Below are positions 55,425-63,983 of a stretch of DNA of 64,000 bases, one piece after another. A program made the position numbers and the translations under genes. The stretch comes from Nocardia goodfellowii (lineage in GTDB: Bacteria > Actinomycetota > Actinomycetes > Mycobacteriales > Mycobacteriaceae), in contig NZ_JAGGMR010000001.1 in assembly GCF_017875645.1 (NCBI RefSeq), positions 4,898,001 through 4,962,000 on the forward strand. Direction: 5' to 3'. Positions within the stretch are counted from its first letter, which is position 1. Each line of letters begins with the position of its first letter. The notes below the pieces were generated by a model that was not told the origin of the DNA, ran no database searches, and saw only the letters and a list, made by a program, of their open reading frames with translations.

Positions 55425-55806
55425 GGGTGTCCTCCGGACGGAGTGGTCGAATCAGGGATCAGTGATTCGCCCGGACCCATGCCAGGGCACGGTGAGACCG
55501 ACGAGCGGTCGGTAAGGAATCCGATCAGCGCCGAGGGATCAACGGCGCGCGCTGTCTAGCGCGTGATCGGGAGCTCACGGTGCGCCGGCGGAGTCCAGGC
55601 CTCCGCGCGCAGCCGGATGTAGAACGCGCCGACAGCGCACGCTCCGTTCATGCCTGGACCACCCATGCCGGACAACATACCGGCCGTCTCGTCCGCTGGA
55701 AAATGGTTTATCGCCGCAGCGGGCGGGCATTGTCGACGAAGATCAACAGCAAATCGGTAGCAAGCCACCCGCGCCCCGATGCCGGGGTAAGTCCCTGGAG
55801 GCCCGA
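55425..55806. other. erm leader region and gap to the next gene
   Basis: Two inverted repeats lie in front of the erm gene: CGAATCA/TGATTCG (55448-55454 with 55463-55469; 24 bases before the start) and ACCGAC/GTCGGT (55497-55502 with 55508-55513). Either could be leader hairpins or an operator. A 70-codon open frame at 55556-55768 (minus) has no motif and is not counted as a gene. The rest should hold the promoter of the secreted-protein gene at 55807. Confidence 0.5.
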
Positions 55807-56382
55807 ATGCGTACCAGTCGTAAACCTGGTCTATCTGCTCTGATGCGGTGGGTTGCGCCCGCCGGACTCGCCGTCGCGATGGTCGTCGCCCCGCTCACGC
55901 TGCCAGTCGCCCAGGCCGACACCGATTACGGCGGCGGGTGTGTCCTGTACGACGGCGACCGCGCGGCAACCGTCGATTCGCTGCGATTCCGCTGCAATCC
56001 GGCACAGCAGGACGCCATCTTCCGCGATGCGTCACCCGGCGCCGTCCCGATGGGTGTGAAGAACGGCTGGGTGATCCGGCCGATCGACATGCGGGCCTGG
56101 ACCCCGGCGGTCTGGATCGGCAAAACGTTCTACACCGGTCCCGACGGCGGCCGCGTGCTGAACCGGATCACCGCGGCCGGAATCGAGGGCTGGCCCGCGG
56201 ACGTGTATCGCGGCCCGGCGCTGCTCGACGGCGGCCCGTCCTGGGTGCTCGACTATCGCCCCTCGCCGAGCCCGCAGCTGTACGACGAGATCCGCGAGAT
56301 CACACCCGGAGTGTGGTTCGGCTATTCGTGGTCGCGGGAGGCGGCGGGCCCGGCTCAGTTGCTGAGTTTCGCCCTCGCCTGA
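55807..56382 (+). CDS. Secreted protein of unknown function
   Basis: The 191-aa product has a signal peptide (VAPAGLAVAMVVAPLTLPVAQA, cut near residue 37) and a ~150-residue mature domain. The mature domain has two Cys (GGCVLYD, RFRCNPA) and many aromatic residues (WVLDYR, VWFGYSWSRE). No family is recognised. CTGGAGG precedes ATG 55807. It is followed by the NADAR gene 46 bases later, perhaps as one transcript. Confidence 0.7.
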   Translation: MRTSRKPGLSALMRWVAPAGLAVAMVVAPLTLPVAQADTDYGGGCVLYDGDRAATVDSLRFRCNPAQQDAIFRDASPGAVPMGVKNGWVIRPIDMRAWTPAVWIGKTFYTGPDGGRVLNRITAAGIEGWPADVYRGPALLDGGPSWVLDYRPSPSPQLYDEIREITPGVWFGYSWSREAAGPAQLLSFALA

Positions 56383-56428
56383 ACGAAACTCCGTCGACCC
56401 CGGCGGCGGGGTACGGCAGACTGCGCGG

Positions 56429-56989
56429 GTGAGCATGCGTTCGGTCGAGGAGTTGGTCGCGTTCCTCCACGAGGGAGGAACAGTGAAGTACCTGAAGTTC
56501 TGGGGCCACCGGCCGCAGCGGGACGGCAGTGCCGGTCCCGGCGCGCTGAGTCAATGGTGGCCCGTCGAATTCGTCGTCGACGGGAAGACGTTTCGCAGTG
56601 CCGAGCACTACATGATGTGGCGTAAGGCGCTGTTGTTCGACGATGTGGAGACCGCCGAACGGGTACTTGTGGCCGGACATCCGAGCCAGGCGAAAAGCCT
56701 CGGCCGACAGGTCCGCGATTTCGATGAATCCGCATGGAACGCCGCGCGATTCGACATCGTGGTGGCGGGCAGTGTCGCCAAGTTCGGGCAGCATCCCGAG
56801 CTGCGGGACTATCTGCTGCGCACCGGGGAGCGCGTGCTGGTGGAGGCCAGTCCGGTAGACCGCATCTGGGGTATCGGACTGGCGGCCGACGATCCGCGCA
56901 GCGATGAGCCGAACCGCTGGCGCGGCTCGAACCTGCTCGGGTTCGCGCTGATGGCCGCTCGCGACGAACTACGTGCTCACACCGACTGA
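56429..56989 (+). CDS. NADAR-family (YbiA-like) protein
   Basis: The 186-aa protein belongs to the NADAR/DUF1768 group: LKFWGHRP, LSQWWPVEFVVDGKTFRSAEHYMMWRKALLF, GHPSQAKSLGRQVRDFD, and NRWRGSNLLGFALM. NADAR proteins cleave N-glycosidic bonds; YbiA acts in riboflavin-intermediate damage control and others remove ADP-ribose from nucleic acids. Which activity applies here is unclear. Start is GTG 56429; ATG 56435 is an alternative. It overlaps the convergent gene by 13 bases. Confidence 0.88.
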   Translation: MSMRSVEELVAFLHEGGTVKYLKFWGHRPQRDGSAGPGALSQWWPVEFVVDGKTFRSAEHYMMWRKALLFDDVETAERVLVAGHPSQAKSLGRQVRDFDESAWNAARFDIVVAGSVAKFGQHPELRDYLLRTGERVLVEASPVDRIWGIGLAADDPRSDEPNRWRGSNLLGFALMAARDELRAHTD

Positions 56990-58920
56990 TCGATGTCCTC
57001 GGCCGCACTCGCCCGCCACCTCCGCGCTTCGGCGTAATTGCCTTGCCGGTCGAGTAGTTCCGCGAGTCCCGCCATGGCGCGCGGCTCGCGGCGCTCGGCG
57101 GCGGTGCGCCACCAGCGTTCCGCGTCGTTCACATCGCCGCGCCGGAAGCGCACCACTCCGAGGTCGTAGGCGGCCGCGGCATGTCCGGCTTCGGCCGCTT
57201 GCGCCCACAGACCGCAGGCCTGGTCCTCTTCGCCGCGGCTGTACATGGCGACTCCGAGGTCATAGAGGGCGCCGCGCATGCTGGTGTCGGGATCCTTGTC
57301 CCGTCGCGCGCCCGCCTGCCATTCGGTGTCACCGGTGTGTCCCGGGATCTCCTCGGTAGCCCAGGCCGGTGCGGACTCGTATGCCTTCGGCTGCGCGGCG
57401 GGTGACCAGTCGCCGGACGTACTTGCAGACTGTGCGACTTCGCTCGGGCTGAATCGATCTCGTGGCTCGGCCACCGCCGGTGGTGCGGTCGGCCAGGAGA
57501 TCGAGGGGTCCGGCAGTCGCTCGCTGACGGGCCGACGTGGTGCCGGGTCTGTGCGCCCGAAGTCTGCCTGCGGCGAGGGCGCCTGCGGCTGACCACTGCC
57601 AGCGTTCCCGGCCGGGGTTTGCACCGGCCGCTCGTTTCCGAACCAGTCTCGGTTCGTGGTTACCGGCGCGGGTTCACCCGGATGCTTTTGCGGCTCCGGC
57701 TGCCATCCGGGCTGGGCGCGGTCGCTGAATTGGTCCGGCCCGAAGCGTGACTGCCAGTCGGCGCCGAAACCGTTCGGAGTGGCGATCGGCGGTGGGCCGG
57801 GCTCGGCGGGGCGGCTGGGCGGGTGGACGGGCATCCCGTAACCGGCGAACGGCTCCGGCTCCGCGGCAGTGGGTGCCGCGGACCGATCTCGCTGGGCGGC
57901 AACCGAAGCCGAGTTCCCAGGGTGGTCGGCGTACCACGTCTGGTCGCCCGTCAGCGCGGGCATGCGCTGGACCGGTGTCGCTCTCTCCTCGGTGCGCCTG
58001 GCCGGGTCGGCGGCGTACGCGCCCGCCGGCGTGGTGCGCGGGTCCGTCAAGCCGTTGGCGGCGAACCATTCCGGCGAGCCGATCGCGGGTGCGACGGGCT
58101 GGGCTGCGACGGGCTGGGGTGTGAGTGGTTGGGGTGCGACGGGCTGGGGTGCGAGTGGCTGGGGTGCGGGCGGTGGGGCTGCGACGGGCGGGGTTGCGAG
58201 TGGCTGGGCTGCGCCGGGCTGAGCTGCGGGCGGCTGGGCTGCGACGGGCGCGGGTGCGAACGATTCGGGTTCCGCCTCGGCGATGATTTCCCCGGCCGTT
58301 TCGAACCACTGCTGCGACACCGGGATCGGCGCGGCCGACCCGGCGACCTGCGCGCCCGGTTTACCGGACGGTTCCGGGCTCGGCTCGGCCGCGAACCAAG
58401 TGCGCGGTCCCGCCGTGACGGACGTGTCGAGCCCGATGACGAGGTTCGCGAAGTTGGGCGGCCCTTCGCCGACACTGCACCACAGCACCATCCGGCCGTC
58501 GGGGGAGGTTTCGATCACGATGCCGTAGTTGCCCATGAACGATTTCTGCGTGCCGTTCTCGTCGACCCATACCGGCGTCAGCGTGAACATCGCCTGCGGA
58601 CTGGTGGGCGTCAGGTCGAAGGTGACGCCACCGGAGAGCACATCGCTCCACACGTCGACACCGCCGAGTTGGCGGCCTTCGATGCCGAGATATCCGTCGG
58701 TGACCGACAAGCCGATGCCGTGCCCGCGCAGTCCGGCCGGCGGTGCGGCCGAGATCGTGTACATGGTGAGCGTGGTGGGCGCGGGGCCGAACTGCTCGGA
58801 GTACATGGGATAGACCAGGCTGCCGTGCCACCGGATGGGGTCGGCGGAGTGGTAGCGCGCGCCTAGCGGTAGCTGGTCGGCCGGATTCTGGGCAGGCAGG
58901 TGCGAATACGGCTCGTACAT
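56977..58920 (-). CDS. Sel1/TPR protein with W-F motif repeats
   Basis: The 647-aa protein has three parts. Residues ~1-175 form an unrecognised globular domain. Residues ~175-540 are low-complexity and Pro/Gln/Ala-rich, with runs such as APQPLAPQPVAPQPL. Five short motifs of the form W-F/Y-(A/E/G) are spaced through that linker (RTWFAAE, QQWFETA, PEWFAANG, QTWYADH, RDWFGNE). Residues ~540-645 are Sel1-like TPRs (ALYDLGVAMYSRGEEDQA; AAYDLGVVRFRRGDVNDA). Sel1 proteins scaffold signalling complexes. No signal peptide is seen. It converges with the NADAR gene. Confidence 0.75.
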   Translation of the reverse strand: MYEPYSHLPAQNPADQLPLGARYHSADPIRWHGSLVYPMYSEQFGPAPTTLTMYTISAAPPAGLRGHGIGLSVTDGYLGIEGRQLGGVDVWSDVLSGGVTFDLTPTSPQAMFTLTPVWVDENGTQKSFMGNYGIVIETSPDGRMVLWCSVGEGPPNFANLVIGLDTSVTAGPRTWFAAEPSPEPSGKPGAQVAGSAAPIPVSQQWFETAGEIIAEAEPESFAPAPVAAQPPAAQPGAAQPLATPPVAAPPPAPQPLAPQPVAPQPLTPQPVAAQPVAPAIGSPEWFAANGLTDPRTTPAGAYAADPARRTEERATPVQRMPALTGDQTWYADHPGNSASVAAQRDRSAAPTAAEPEPFAGYGMPVHPPSRPAEPGPPPIATPNGFGADWQSRFGPDQFSDRAQPGWQPEPQKHPGEPAPVTTNRDWFGNERPVQTPAGNAGSGQPQAPSPQADFGRTDPAPRRPVSERLPDPSISWPTAPPAVAEPRDRFSPSEVAQSASTSGDWSPAAQPKAYESAPAWATEEIPGHTGDTEWQAGARRDKDPDTSMRGALYDLGVAMYSRGEEDQACGLWAQAAEAGHAAAAYDLGVVRFRRGDVNDAERWWRTAAERREPRAMAGLAELLDRQGNYAEARRWRASAAEDIDQSV

Positions 58921-58996
58921 CGGTAGCGCTCCGCCTTTCCAGGATGATCATCGCCATGTCTGCGCTGTGCGGCGCGGTACACCGTACTCGCTGACG

Positions 58997-59028
58997 GACG
59001 ACTCGCCGATGTGTCTCGGCGAGTCGTC
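58997..59028 (-). terminator. 13-bp perfect hairpin
   Basis: The arms 58997-59009 and 59016-59028 pair perfectly around a 6-base loop. On the minus strand it lies about 240 bases after the stop at 59271 and 76 bases before the next start. A terminator or leader hairpin is possible; it has no T run. Confidence 0.45.
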
Positions 59029-59132
59029 GGAGGGTCGCGAAAAAGAGACGTCTTCGCTTGTTCTGGAATGGTTTTCGAACGTGAACGCGCGGTTGGGTAC
59101 GAGCGCCGCTGACCGGAGGAGGGCCCGGAATG

Positions 59133-59157
59133 TATCTGTAACCGTCGGTTACAGATA
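59133..59157. promoter_or_regulatory. 25-bp palindromic operator-like site
   Basis: TATCTGTAACC-GTC-GGTTACAGATA is a perfect 11-bp inverted repeat with a 3-base centre. Size and symmetry match TetR/GntR-type operators. No matching regulator gene adjoins it. Confidence 0.55.
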
Positions 59158-59270
59158 ACTGTTCTTCGCGGAAATCGAGGAGAGTGGCCGAACGGCCGGG
59201 CACCGGGGGATGGTGCGTGATTTCCTTACCCTACCTGGTGCGCGCGCAATGCGCAGAGCGAGGGGTGTCG

Positions 59271-60308
59271 TCAAACACCCACCGCTTCTTCCATCTCCTC
59301 CTCGGCTGCTGTTTCCCGCCGCGCGGGCGCTGGTGAGGCAGGTGTGTTCCCGCGCTCGTATCGGGCCGCGACCACCAGCAGCACCAGCCCGCCGACCAGC
59401 CACAGCACCAGACTCCCCAGCCGTCCGCCGAGTCCCGCGCCGCCGTCGAAATACAGCAGGCTGCGCGCGCCCTCCACGAATCCGGCGCCGTTCCAGAACG
59501 AGTGCAGCGCACCGAAGAAGCCGTTCTGTAGCTCGGGACGGTAGATGCCGCCGGAGGAGGTGAAGTTGAGCATTACGAACAGCACCATCAGCACGAGTGT
59601 GGTCCACCGCTTCAGGAAGGTGTGCAGGCCGATGCCGACAAGCACGATGCCCGCCGAATACAGCCACGACATACCCCAGATCGCGGCGTAACCATGATCG
59701 ATGACGCCGAACACCGGCCCGGCCACCGCGAGTCCGATCACGCTGACCGCCAGCGAGGTCGCCACCCCGATCAGCGCGCGCACGCGCATGCTCAGGCCCG
59801 CGCCGGCCGCGCCGATGGCCGCGACGCTGCCGTAGGAGCCGACGCTCAGCGCGACGAGCAAGAAGAAGATGCCTTGCCCCGTGGGGTCGCCGGGTGCGGT
59901 GGGCGCGATGTCGGTCACCGTCAGCGGCACGCCCTGCCGGCCGGCCACCTGTTTGAAGACCACCTCTACCGCCATCGCGGTGGTATCCGAACTGCCTTTG
60001 GCGACAAGCAATTCCGGGTGCCGGGCGTCGGGAACATAGGCGCCCGCCAGATTCCGGTCCCGCAGCCGGTCGATCGCGGCGTCGCGGTCGGGCAGGGTCA
60101 GCACTTCGAGCCCGTCGCCTGCCTTGTCCTTCAGGGTTTGCGCCAGCACCATCTCCTGCGGCGCGGTCCCGACCACCGCCACCTCCAGATGATGCGGCTC
60201 GGGCTGATGAAACGCGCCCAGGTAGGCCAGGGCCATGCCCAGGCACATGAGCAGCGGGGTGAGTAGATGCGCGGCCACATGGCGCAGCTGTGCGGCGGAG
60301 GTCTTCAA
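59271..60308 (-). CDS. ABC-2/DUF3533-like membrane protein
   Basis: The 345-aa protein has one N-terminal helix, an extracytoplasmic domain of ~110 residues (HHLEVAVVGTAPQEMV, VLTLPDRDAAIDRLRDRNLAGAYVPD) and five or six C-terminal helices. This matches the YhgE/DUF3533-type permeases related to ABC-2 exporters. No ATPase gene is adjacent. It begins at TTG 60308 (GGGAG upstream) and is divergent from a MarR gene with operator-like repeats between them, so it is likely the regulated target. Confidence 0.78.
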   Translation of the reverse strand: MKTSAAQLRHVAAHLLTPLLMCLGMALAYLGAFHQPEPHHLEVAVVGTAPQEMVLAQTLKDKAGDGLEVLTLPDRDAAIDRLRDRNLAGAYVPDARHPELLVAKGSSDTTAMAVEVVFKQVAGRQGVPLTVTDIAPTAPGDPTGQGIFFLLVALSVGSYGSVAAIGAAGAGLSMRVRALIGVATSLAVSVIGLAVAGPVFGVIDHGYAAIWGMSWLYSAGIVLVGIGLHTFLKRWTTLVLMVLFVMLNFTSSGGIYRPELQNGFFGALHSFWNGAGFVEGARSLLYFDGGAGLGGRLGSLVLWLVGGLVLLVVAARYERGNTPASPAPARRETAAEEEMEEAVGV

Positions 60309-60324
60309 GGATCAACTCCCAATG

Positions 60325-60363
60325 GTTGGTAAATGCAACTATGCCTTTAGTTGTATCCTACAA
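60325..60363. promoter_or_regulatory. MarR operator cluster in a divergent promoter
   Basis: GTTG/CAAC half-sites form nested inverted repeats: 60325-60328 with 60336-60339; CAACT (60336-60340) with AGTTG (60349-60353); TTGTA-TCC-TACAA (60351-60363). The last overlaps a TATCCT -10 element that ends 5 bases before ATG 60366, so binding should block the MarR gene's own promoter. Confidence 0.6.
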
Positions 60364-60365
60364 CC

Positions 60366-60797
60366 ATGCCAACCGAGCTGCCACGCAGGGACGCCATCCA
60401 GGTCATCCAGCGGGAACTCACCGCCTTCGCCCGGCGCGCCCGCGGCCGCGCCGCCGAGTTGCATCCGGAGCTCTCGCTGGTCGCGGCCAGCATTTTGGAT
60501 TTGCTCATCGAGCGTGACGGATGCCAGGCCAGTGAGGTGGCCGAACACTTCCTGCTCGACAAGTCGACGGTGAGCAGGCAGGTCGCGGCGCTGGAGAGCC
60601 TGGGCTATCTGGCTCGGGAAGTCGATCCCGCCAATCGCCGGAACCTGCGACTGCATCCGACCGCGGAGGGCCGCCGCGTCGCCGGCGAGGCCGAGGCGGC
60701 TCGGCGGGCCGCGTTTGCCGAGCGTTTCAAGGACTGGCCGGATGCCGACCTGGGTCGTCTCGCGAAGTACCTGGTCCGCTACAACAGCACCCCCTGA
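60366..60797 (+). CDS. MarR-family transcriptional regulator
   Basis: The 143-aa protein has the MarR winged helix: QASEVAEHFLLDKSTVSRQVAALESLGYL, then the wing EVDPANRRNLRLHPTAEG. ATG 60366 sits 5 bases after the -10 (TATCCT) and has no ribosome binding site, so it is probably leaderless. It is divergent from the DUF3533-like gene and is expected to repress both genes. Confidence 0.88.
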   Translation: MPTELPRRDAIQVIQRELTAFARRARGRAAELHPELSLVAASILDLLIERDGCQASEVAEHFLLDKSTVSRQVAALESLGYLAREVDPANRRNLRLHPTAEGRRVAGEAEAARRAAFAERFKDWPDADLGRLAKYLVRYNSTP

Positions 60798-60840
60798 CCA
60801 AACCGCTCCAGACCAACCAAGCACTTGCTACCCTTCGGCG

Positions 60841-61920
60841 ATGATCCCCACTGTGGTATGGGGCACCGGTAATATGGGGCGTGCGGCCATTCGCGCGATC
60901 GCCGCCCACCCGGAGCTCGAATTGGCTGGCGTACTGGTGCACAACCCCGACAAAGTCGGGCGTGACGCGGGTTCGCTCGCGGGGCTCGACTACGAGCTGG
61001 GTATCGCGGCCACCGCCGATATCGACGGCACGCTCGCCGCTCGACCGCGCGCCCTGGTCTACGCGGCCTCCGGCGATATCCGGCCCGACGACGCGCTCGC
61101 CGACATCGTCAAAGCCATCGCGGCGGGCGCCGTGGTCGTCACGCCCGCGCTGTACGCGCTCTACGATCCGCGCGGCGCCGCACCGGAATTCCGGCAGCCG
61201 GTGCTCGACGCGATCGCCGCCGGCGGCGGCTCGCTGTTCGTCTCCGGCGTCGATCCCGGCTGGGGCAACGATGTGCTGCCGCTGCTGATCAGCGGACTCG
61301 CCGGCACCGTGGACGTGGTCCGCTGCCAGGAGATCTTCGACTACACCACCTACGACCAGCCTGATTCGGTGCGCTGGCTCGTCGGCATGGGCCAGCCGAT
61401 GGAGTACGAGCCGCCGATGCTCGCCCCGACCGTGCCGACCATGGTGTGGGGCGGCCAGGTTCGGCTGCTGGCCCGCGGTCTCGGCGTCGAACTCGACGAG
61501 ATCCGCGAGACCGTGGACCGCCGCGCCCTGGACGCGACCGTGACCACCGAGCGGATGGGCGACTTCGAGGCCGGCACCCAGGGCGCGATCCGGTTCGAAG
61601 TGCAGGGCATCGTCGAGGGCGAACCGCGCATCATCATCGAACATGTCACCCGTATCCACCCCGACTGTGCCCGGGACTGGCCGCTGCCGCCCGACGGCGA
61701 CGGCGCACACCGGGTGATCATCGAGGGCCGCCCGCGCATCGAGGTCAGCATCGAGGCGACCGACGAGGGCGGCAATCGCTCGGCGGGCGGAAACGCCACC
61801 GCCGCAGGGCGTTTGGTGAACGCCATCAGCTGGCTCACCCAGGCCGAACCCGGTCTCTACGACGCACTCGACGTGCCGCTCACCCCAGCGGTCGGCAAAC
61901 TCGGAAGGAAGAACCCGTGA
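60841..61920 (+). CDS. Dihydrodipicolinate-reductase-like oxidoreductase
   Basis: The 359-aa protein has an N-terminal Rossmann domain (VVWGTGNMGRAAIRAIAAHPELELAGVLVH) and a long C-terminal part that resembles 2,4-diaminopentanoate dehydrogenase-type proteins (FVSGVDPGWGNDVLPLLISGL, DVVRCQEIFDYTTYDQPDSVRW). These enzymes use NAD(P) on amino or keto substrates; in actinobacteria they often act in steroid or lipid catabolic clusters. It overlaps the next gene by 4 bases (GTGA). Confidence 0.8.
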   Translation: MIPTVVWGTGNMGRAAIRAIAAHPELELAGVLVHNPDKVGRDAGSLAGLDYELGIAATADIDGTLAARPRALVYAASGDIRPDDALADIVKAIAAGAVVVTPALYALYDPRGAAPEFRQPVLDAIAAGGGSLFVSGVDPGWGNDVLPLLISGLAGTVDVVRCQEIFDYTTYDQPDSVRWLVGMGQPMEYEPPMLAPTVPTMVWGGQVRLLARGLGVELDEIRETVDRRALDATVTTERMGDFEAGTQGAIRFEVQGIVEGEPRIIIEHVTRIHPDCARDWPLPPDGDGAHRVIIEGRPRIEVSIEATDEGGNRSAGGNATAAGRLVNAISWLTQAEPGLYDALDVPLTPAVGKLGRKNP

Positions 61921-62396
61921 TCATCGATGTCCCCGAGGGCAAGGACCCCATCGGCTATGTGTGGGGTGAAATGGTGCCGGGTATCGGCATCGCCGCCTCT
62001 GGTTTCTCGCTCGCGGTCTACCAGCATTCCACGCTCGGTCTGCGCGAATTCGAGGCCGCGCGGCTGCGGATCGCCCAGATCAACGGCTGCGTCTTCTGCC
62101 TGGACTGGCGGACCGAACGCGACGGGCAGAAGGTCGAAGAAGCGTTCGCGGACGCGGTAACCGACTGGCGCACAACCGATCTCTTCGACGACCGGACCCG
62201 CCTGGCGGCCGAATACGCCGAACGCTACGCCGTCGATCACCACAATCTCGACGACGAGTTCTGGCAGCGGATGTTCGCGCACTACACCCAGGCCGAGGTG
62301 GTCGAGCTGTCCATGAGCATCGGCTCCTGGCTCGCCTTCGGCCGCCTCAACCACGTGCTGGGTCTCGACGTCGCCTGCGTGCTGCCGGGGCACTGA
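61917..62396 (+). CDS. Carboxymuconolactone-decarboxylase-like (AhpD-fold) protein
   Basis: The 159-aa protein has the AhpD fold pattern with a CxxC pair (INGCVFCLDWRTERDG) at the usual site; the family's His four residues later is Arg here. A second segment, DDRTRLAAEYAERYA, is typical. Redox activity is possible through the CxxC. It is translationally coupled to the reductase at 60841, so the two probably act together. GAAGGAAG precedes GTG 61917. Confidence 0.78.
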   Translation: MIIDVPEGKDPIGYVWGEMVPGIGIAASGFSLAVYQHSTLGLREFEAARLRIAQINGCVFCLDWRTERDGQKVEEAFADAVTDWRTTDLFDDRTRLAAEYAERYAVDHHNLDDEFWQRMFAHYTQAEVVELSMSIGSWLAFGRLNHVLGLDVACVLPGH

Positions 62397-62400
62397 ATCC

Positions 62401-63942
62401 TCACTTGGCGTGCGGCGTCGGGCCCTCTACCGGTGTCTCGCCGACATTGCGCTTCGGTCCGGTGAACCAGCGCCGGGCCGAAGCGAACCACCAGATCCCG
62501 ATGGCGCCGACCACGGCGACCAGGGTGAGCGGGGCGTAATTGACCACGGTCCAAGTGAATTCGTCGTGCCACGGATAGCCGCGATCGTCGGTGGGCAGGA
62601 TGAACAGCACGCTGATCAAGGCGATCCAGATCAGGGCGACAATGCCGATGGGCCGATACCAGGGGCCGAGTTGCCAAGGGCCGGTGCGGAATCGGCTGCC
62701 GTGCCGCTGGCGCAGCAGAATTGGTATGCCGTAGGCGATATAGAGGCCGATGGTCGCGACCGAGGTGGCGGCGGCATAGGCGGTGGGCGCGTTCGCCGCG
62801 GGCACCAGCATGGACGGGATCAGCAGCACGAACGCGAAGAAGGAAATGAACAGCACCGCGTTCACCGGCACCTTGCGTGCCGACAGTTTCGACCACAGCG
62901 CCGAGCCGGGCACCGCGCCGTCCCGCGCGAACGCGAACAACATGCGGGAAGCCGAGGTCACCGAGGCGTAGCCGCAGAACAATTGGGCCGCCGCGGCGAT
63001 GATCAGCAGAGTCCCGGACCAGAAGGAATTCAGCGAATTCTCCAGGATGTAGATCACCGGGTAGCCGCTGTTCTTTTCCGGATCCAGCGCGTCGTCGAGA
63101 TTCGGGATGGCGAAGGTGACCGCCATGATGAGCAGGTAGCCCGCGACAGCCGAGACGATGATGGTGTTGACGATGCCCTTGGCCGCCATCCGCGCGGCAT
63201 CGTGGGTTTCCTCGCTCATATGCGCGGATGCGTCGTACCCGGTGAACGTGTACTGCGCGTGCAGCAGACCGAGCAGGAAACTGAAGGCGACGCCGCCGAA
63301 ACCGACGGCGCTGTTGTCCACGGTTTCGGTGAAGACGAATCCGATGCTCTGATGGTGTTGCGCGCCGATTCCGAGAACCAGCACGAACACCGCGACACCG
63401 CCCACATGCCACCAGGCCGAAATATTGTTGATCACCGCGGACAGGTGCGGACCGATCGCGTTGAGCACCGCGTGCAGCACCAGGATCACGGCGAAGACCA
63501 TGAAGATCGCGGTGCGGTCGGTCCCGATCTCGATGCCGATGACATTCAGCACGGAGGTGGTGAAAATGGCCGCGCCGTAATCGATGGCCGCCGTCACCGC
63601 AATCTGACCGATGAGATTGAACCAACCGGTGAACCAGCCCCAGACCGGGCCGCCGAGTTCGGACGCCCACCAATACAGGCCGCCGGAAGTCGGGTAGGCC
63701 GAGGCCAATTCGGCCATCGCCAGGCCCACGAACAACACCATGATCGAGACCAGCGGCCAGCCCCACGCCATGGTGATCGGGCCGCCGTTGGCCAAGCCGA
63801 TACCGTAACTGGCGAGGCCGCCGGTCAGGATCGAGACAATGGTGAAACTGATCGCGAAATTGGAGAATCCGGACCAGGATCGGGCCAGTTCCTGTTTGTA
63901 GCCGAGTTCGGCGAGCCGGCGTTCGTCATCGGTAGTGCTCAT
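62401..63942 (-). CDS. APC-family amino acid permease
   Basis: The 513-aa protein has 12 membrane helices and the APC pattern: LGYKQELARSWSGFSNFAISF, AELASAYPTSGGLYWWASELGGP, and FTGYDASAHMSEETHDAAR. It resembles GABA/choline-type permeases (the BAT1/GabP-like group). GGGAG lies 6 bases before ATG 63942, which I prefer to the upstream Met at 63954. Its promoter region contains an 8-bp inverted repeat. Confidence 0.9.
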   Translation of the reverse strand: MSTTDDERRLAELGYKQELARSWSGFSNFAISFTIVSILTGGLASYGIGLANGGPITMAWGWPLVSIMVLFVGLAMAELASAYPTSGGLYWWASELGGPVWGWFTGWFNLIGQIAVTAAIDYGAAIFTTSVLNVIGIEIGTDRTAIFMVFAVILVLHAVLNAIGPHLSAVINNISAWWHVGGVAVFVLVLGIGAQHHQSIGFVFTETVDNSAVGFGGVAFSFLLGLLHAQYTFTGYDASAHMSEETHDAARMAAKGIVNTIIVSAVAGYLLIMAVTFAIPNLDDALDPEKNSGYPVIYILENSLNSFWSGTLLIIAAAAQLFCGYASVTSASRMLFAFARDGAVPGSALWSKLSARKVPVNAVLFISFFAFVLLIPSMLVPAANAPTAYAAATSVATIGLYIAYGIPILLRQRHGSRFRTGPWQLGPWYRPIGIVALIWIALISVLFILPTDDRGYPWHDEFTWTVVNYAPLTLVAVVGAIGIWWFASARRWFTGPKRNVGETPVEGPTPHAK

Positions 63943-63959
63943 AGATGCTCCCACAGCGA

Positions 63960-63983
63960 AAACGCTGCCCTCACACAGCGTTT
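63960..63983. promoter_or_regulatory. 8-bp inverted repeat upstream of the permease
   Basis: AAACGCTG (63960-63967) and CAGCGTTT (63976-63983) form a perfect inverted repeat with 8 bases between them. It overlaps CAGCG-AAAA-CGCTG (63954-63967). It lies 18 bases upstream of the permease start; a repressor site is likely. Confidence 0.45.

Larger units (their letters stand above)
58921..59270. other. Intergenic region with two strong palindromes
   Basis: About 350 bases lie between the Sel1/TPR gene start and the stop of the membrane protein at 59271. They contain the 13-bp hairpin (58997-59028) and the 11-bp palindrome (59133-59157) listed separately. No open frame here has coding features. 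The Sel1/TPR gene promoter should lie here. Confidence 0.55.

Noticed and set aside
55253..55480. Open frame starting 56 bases upstream of the erm ATG, a possible leader peptide
   Set aside because: It does not end before the erm start but runs on as a shadow frame through the erm gene, unlike attenuation peptides.
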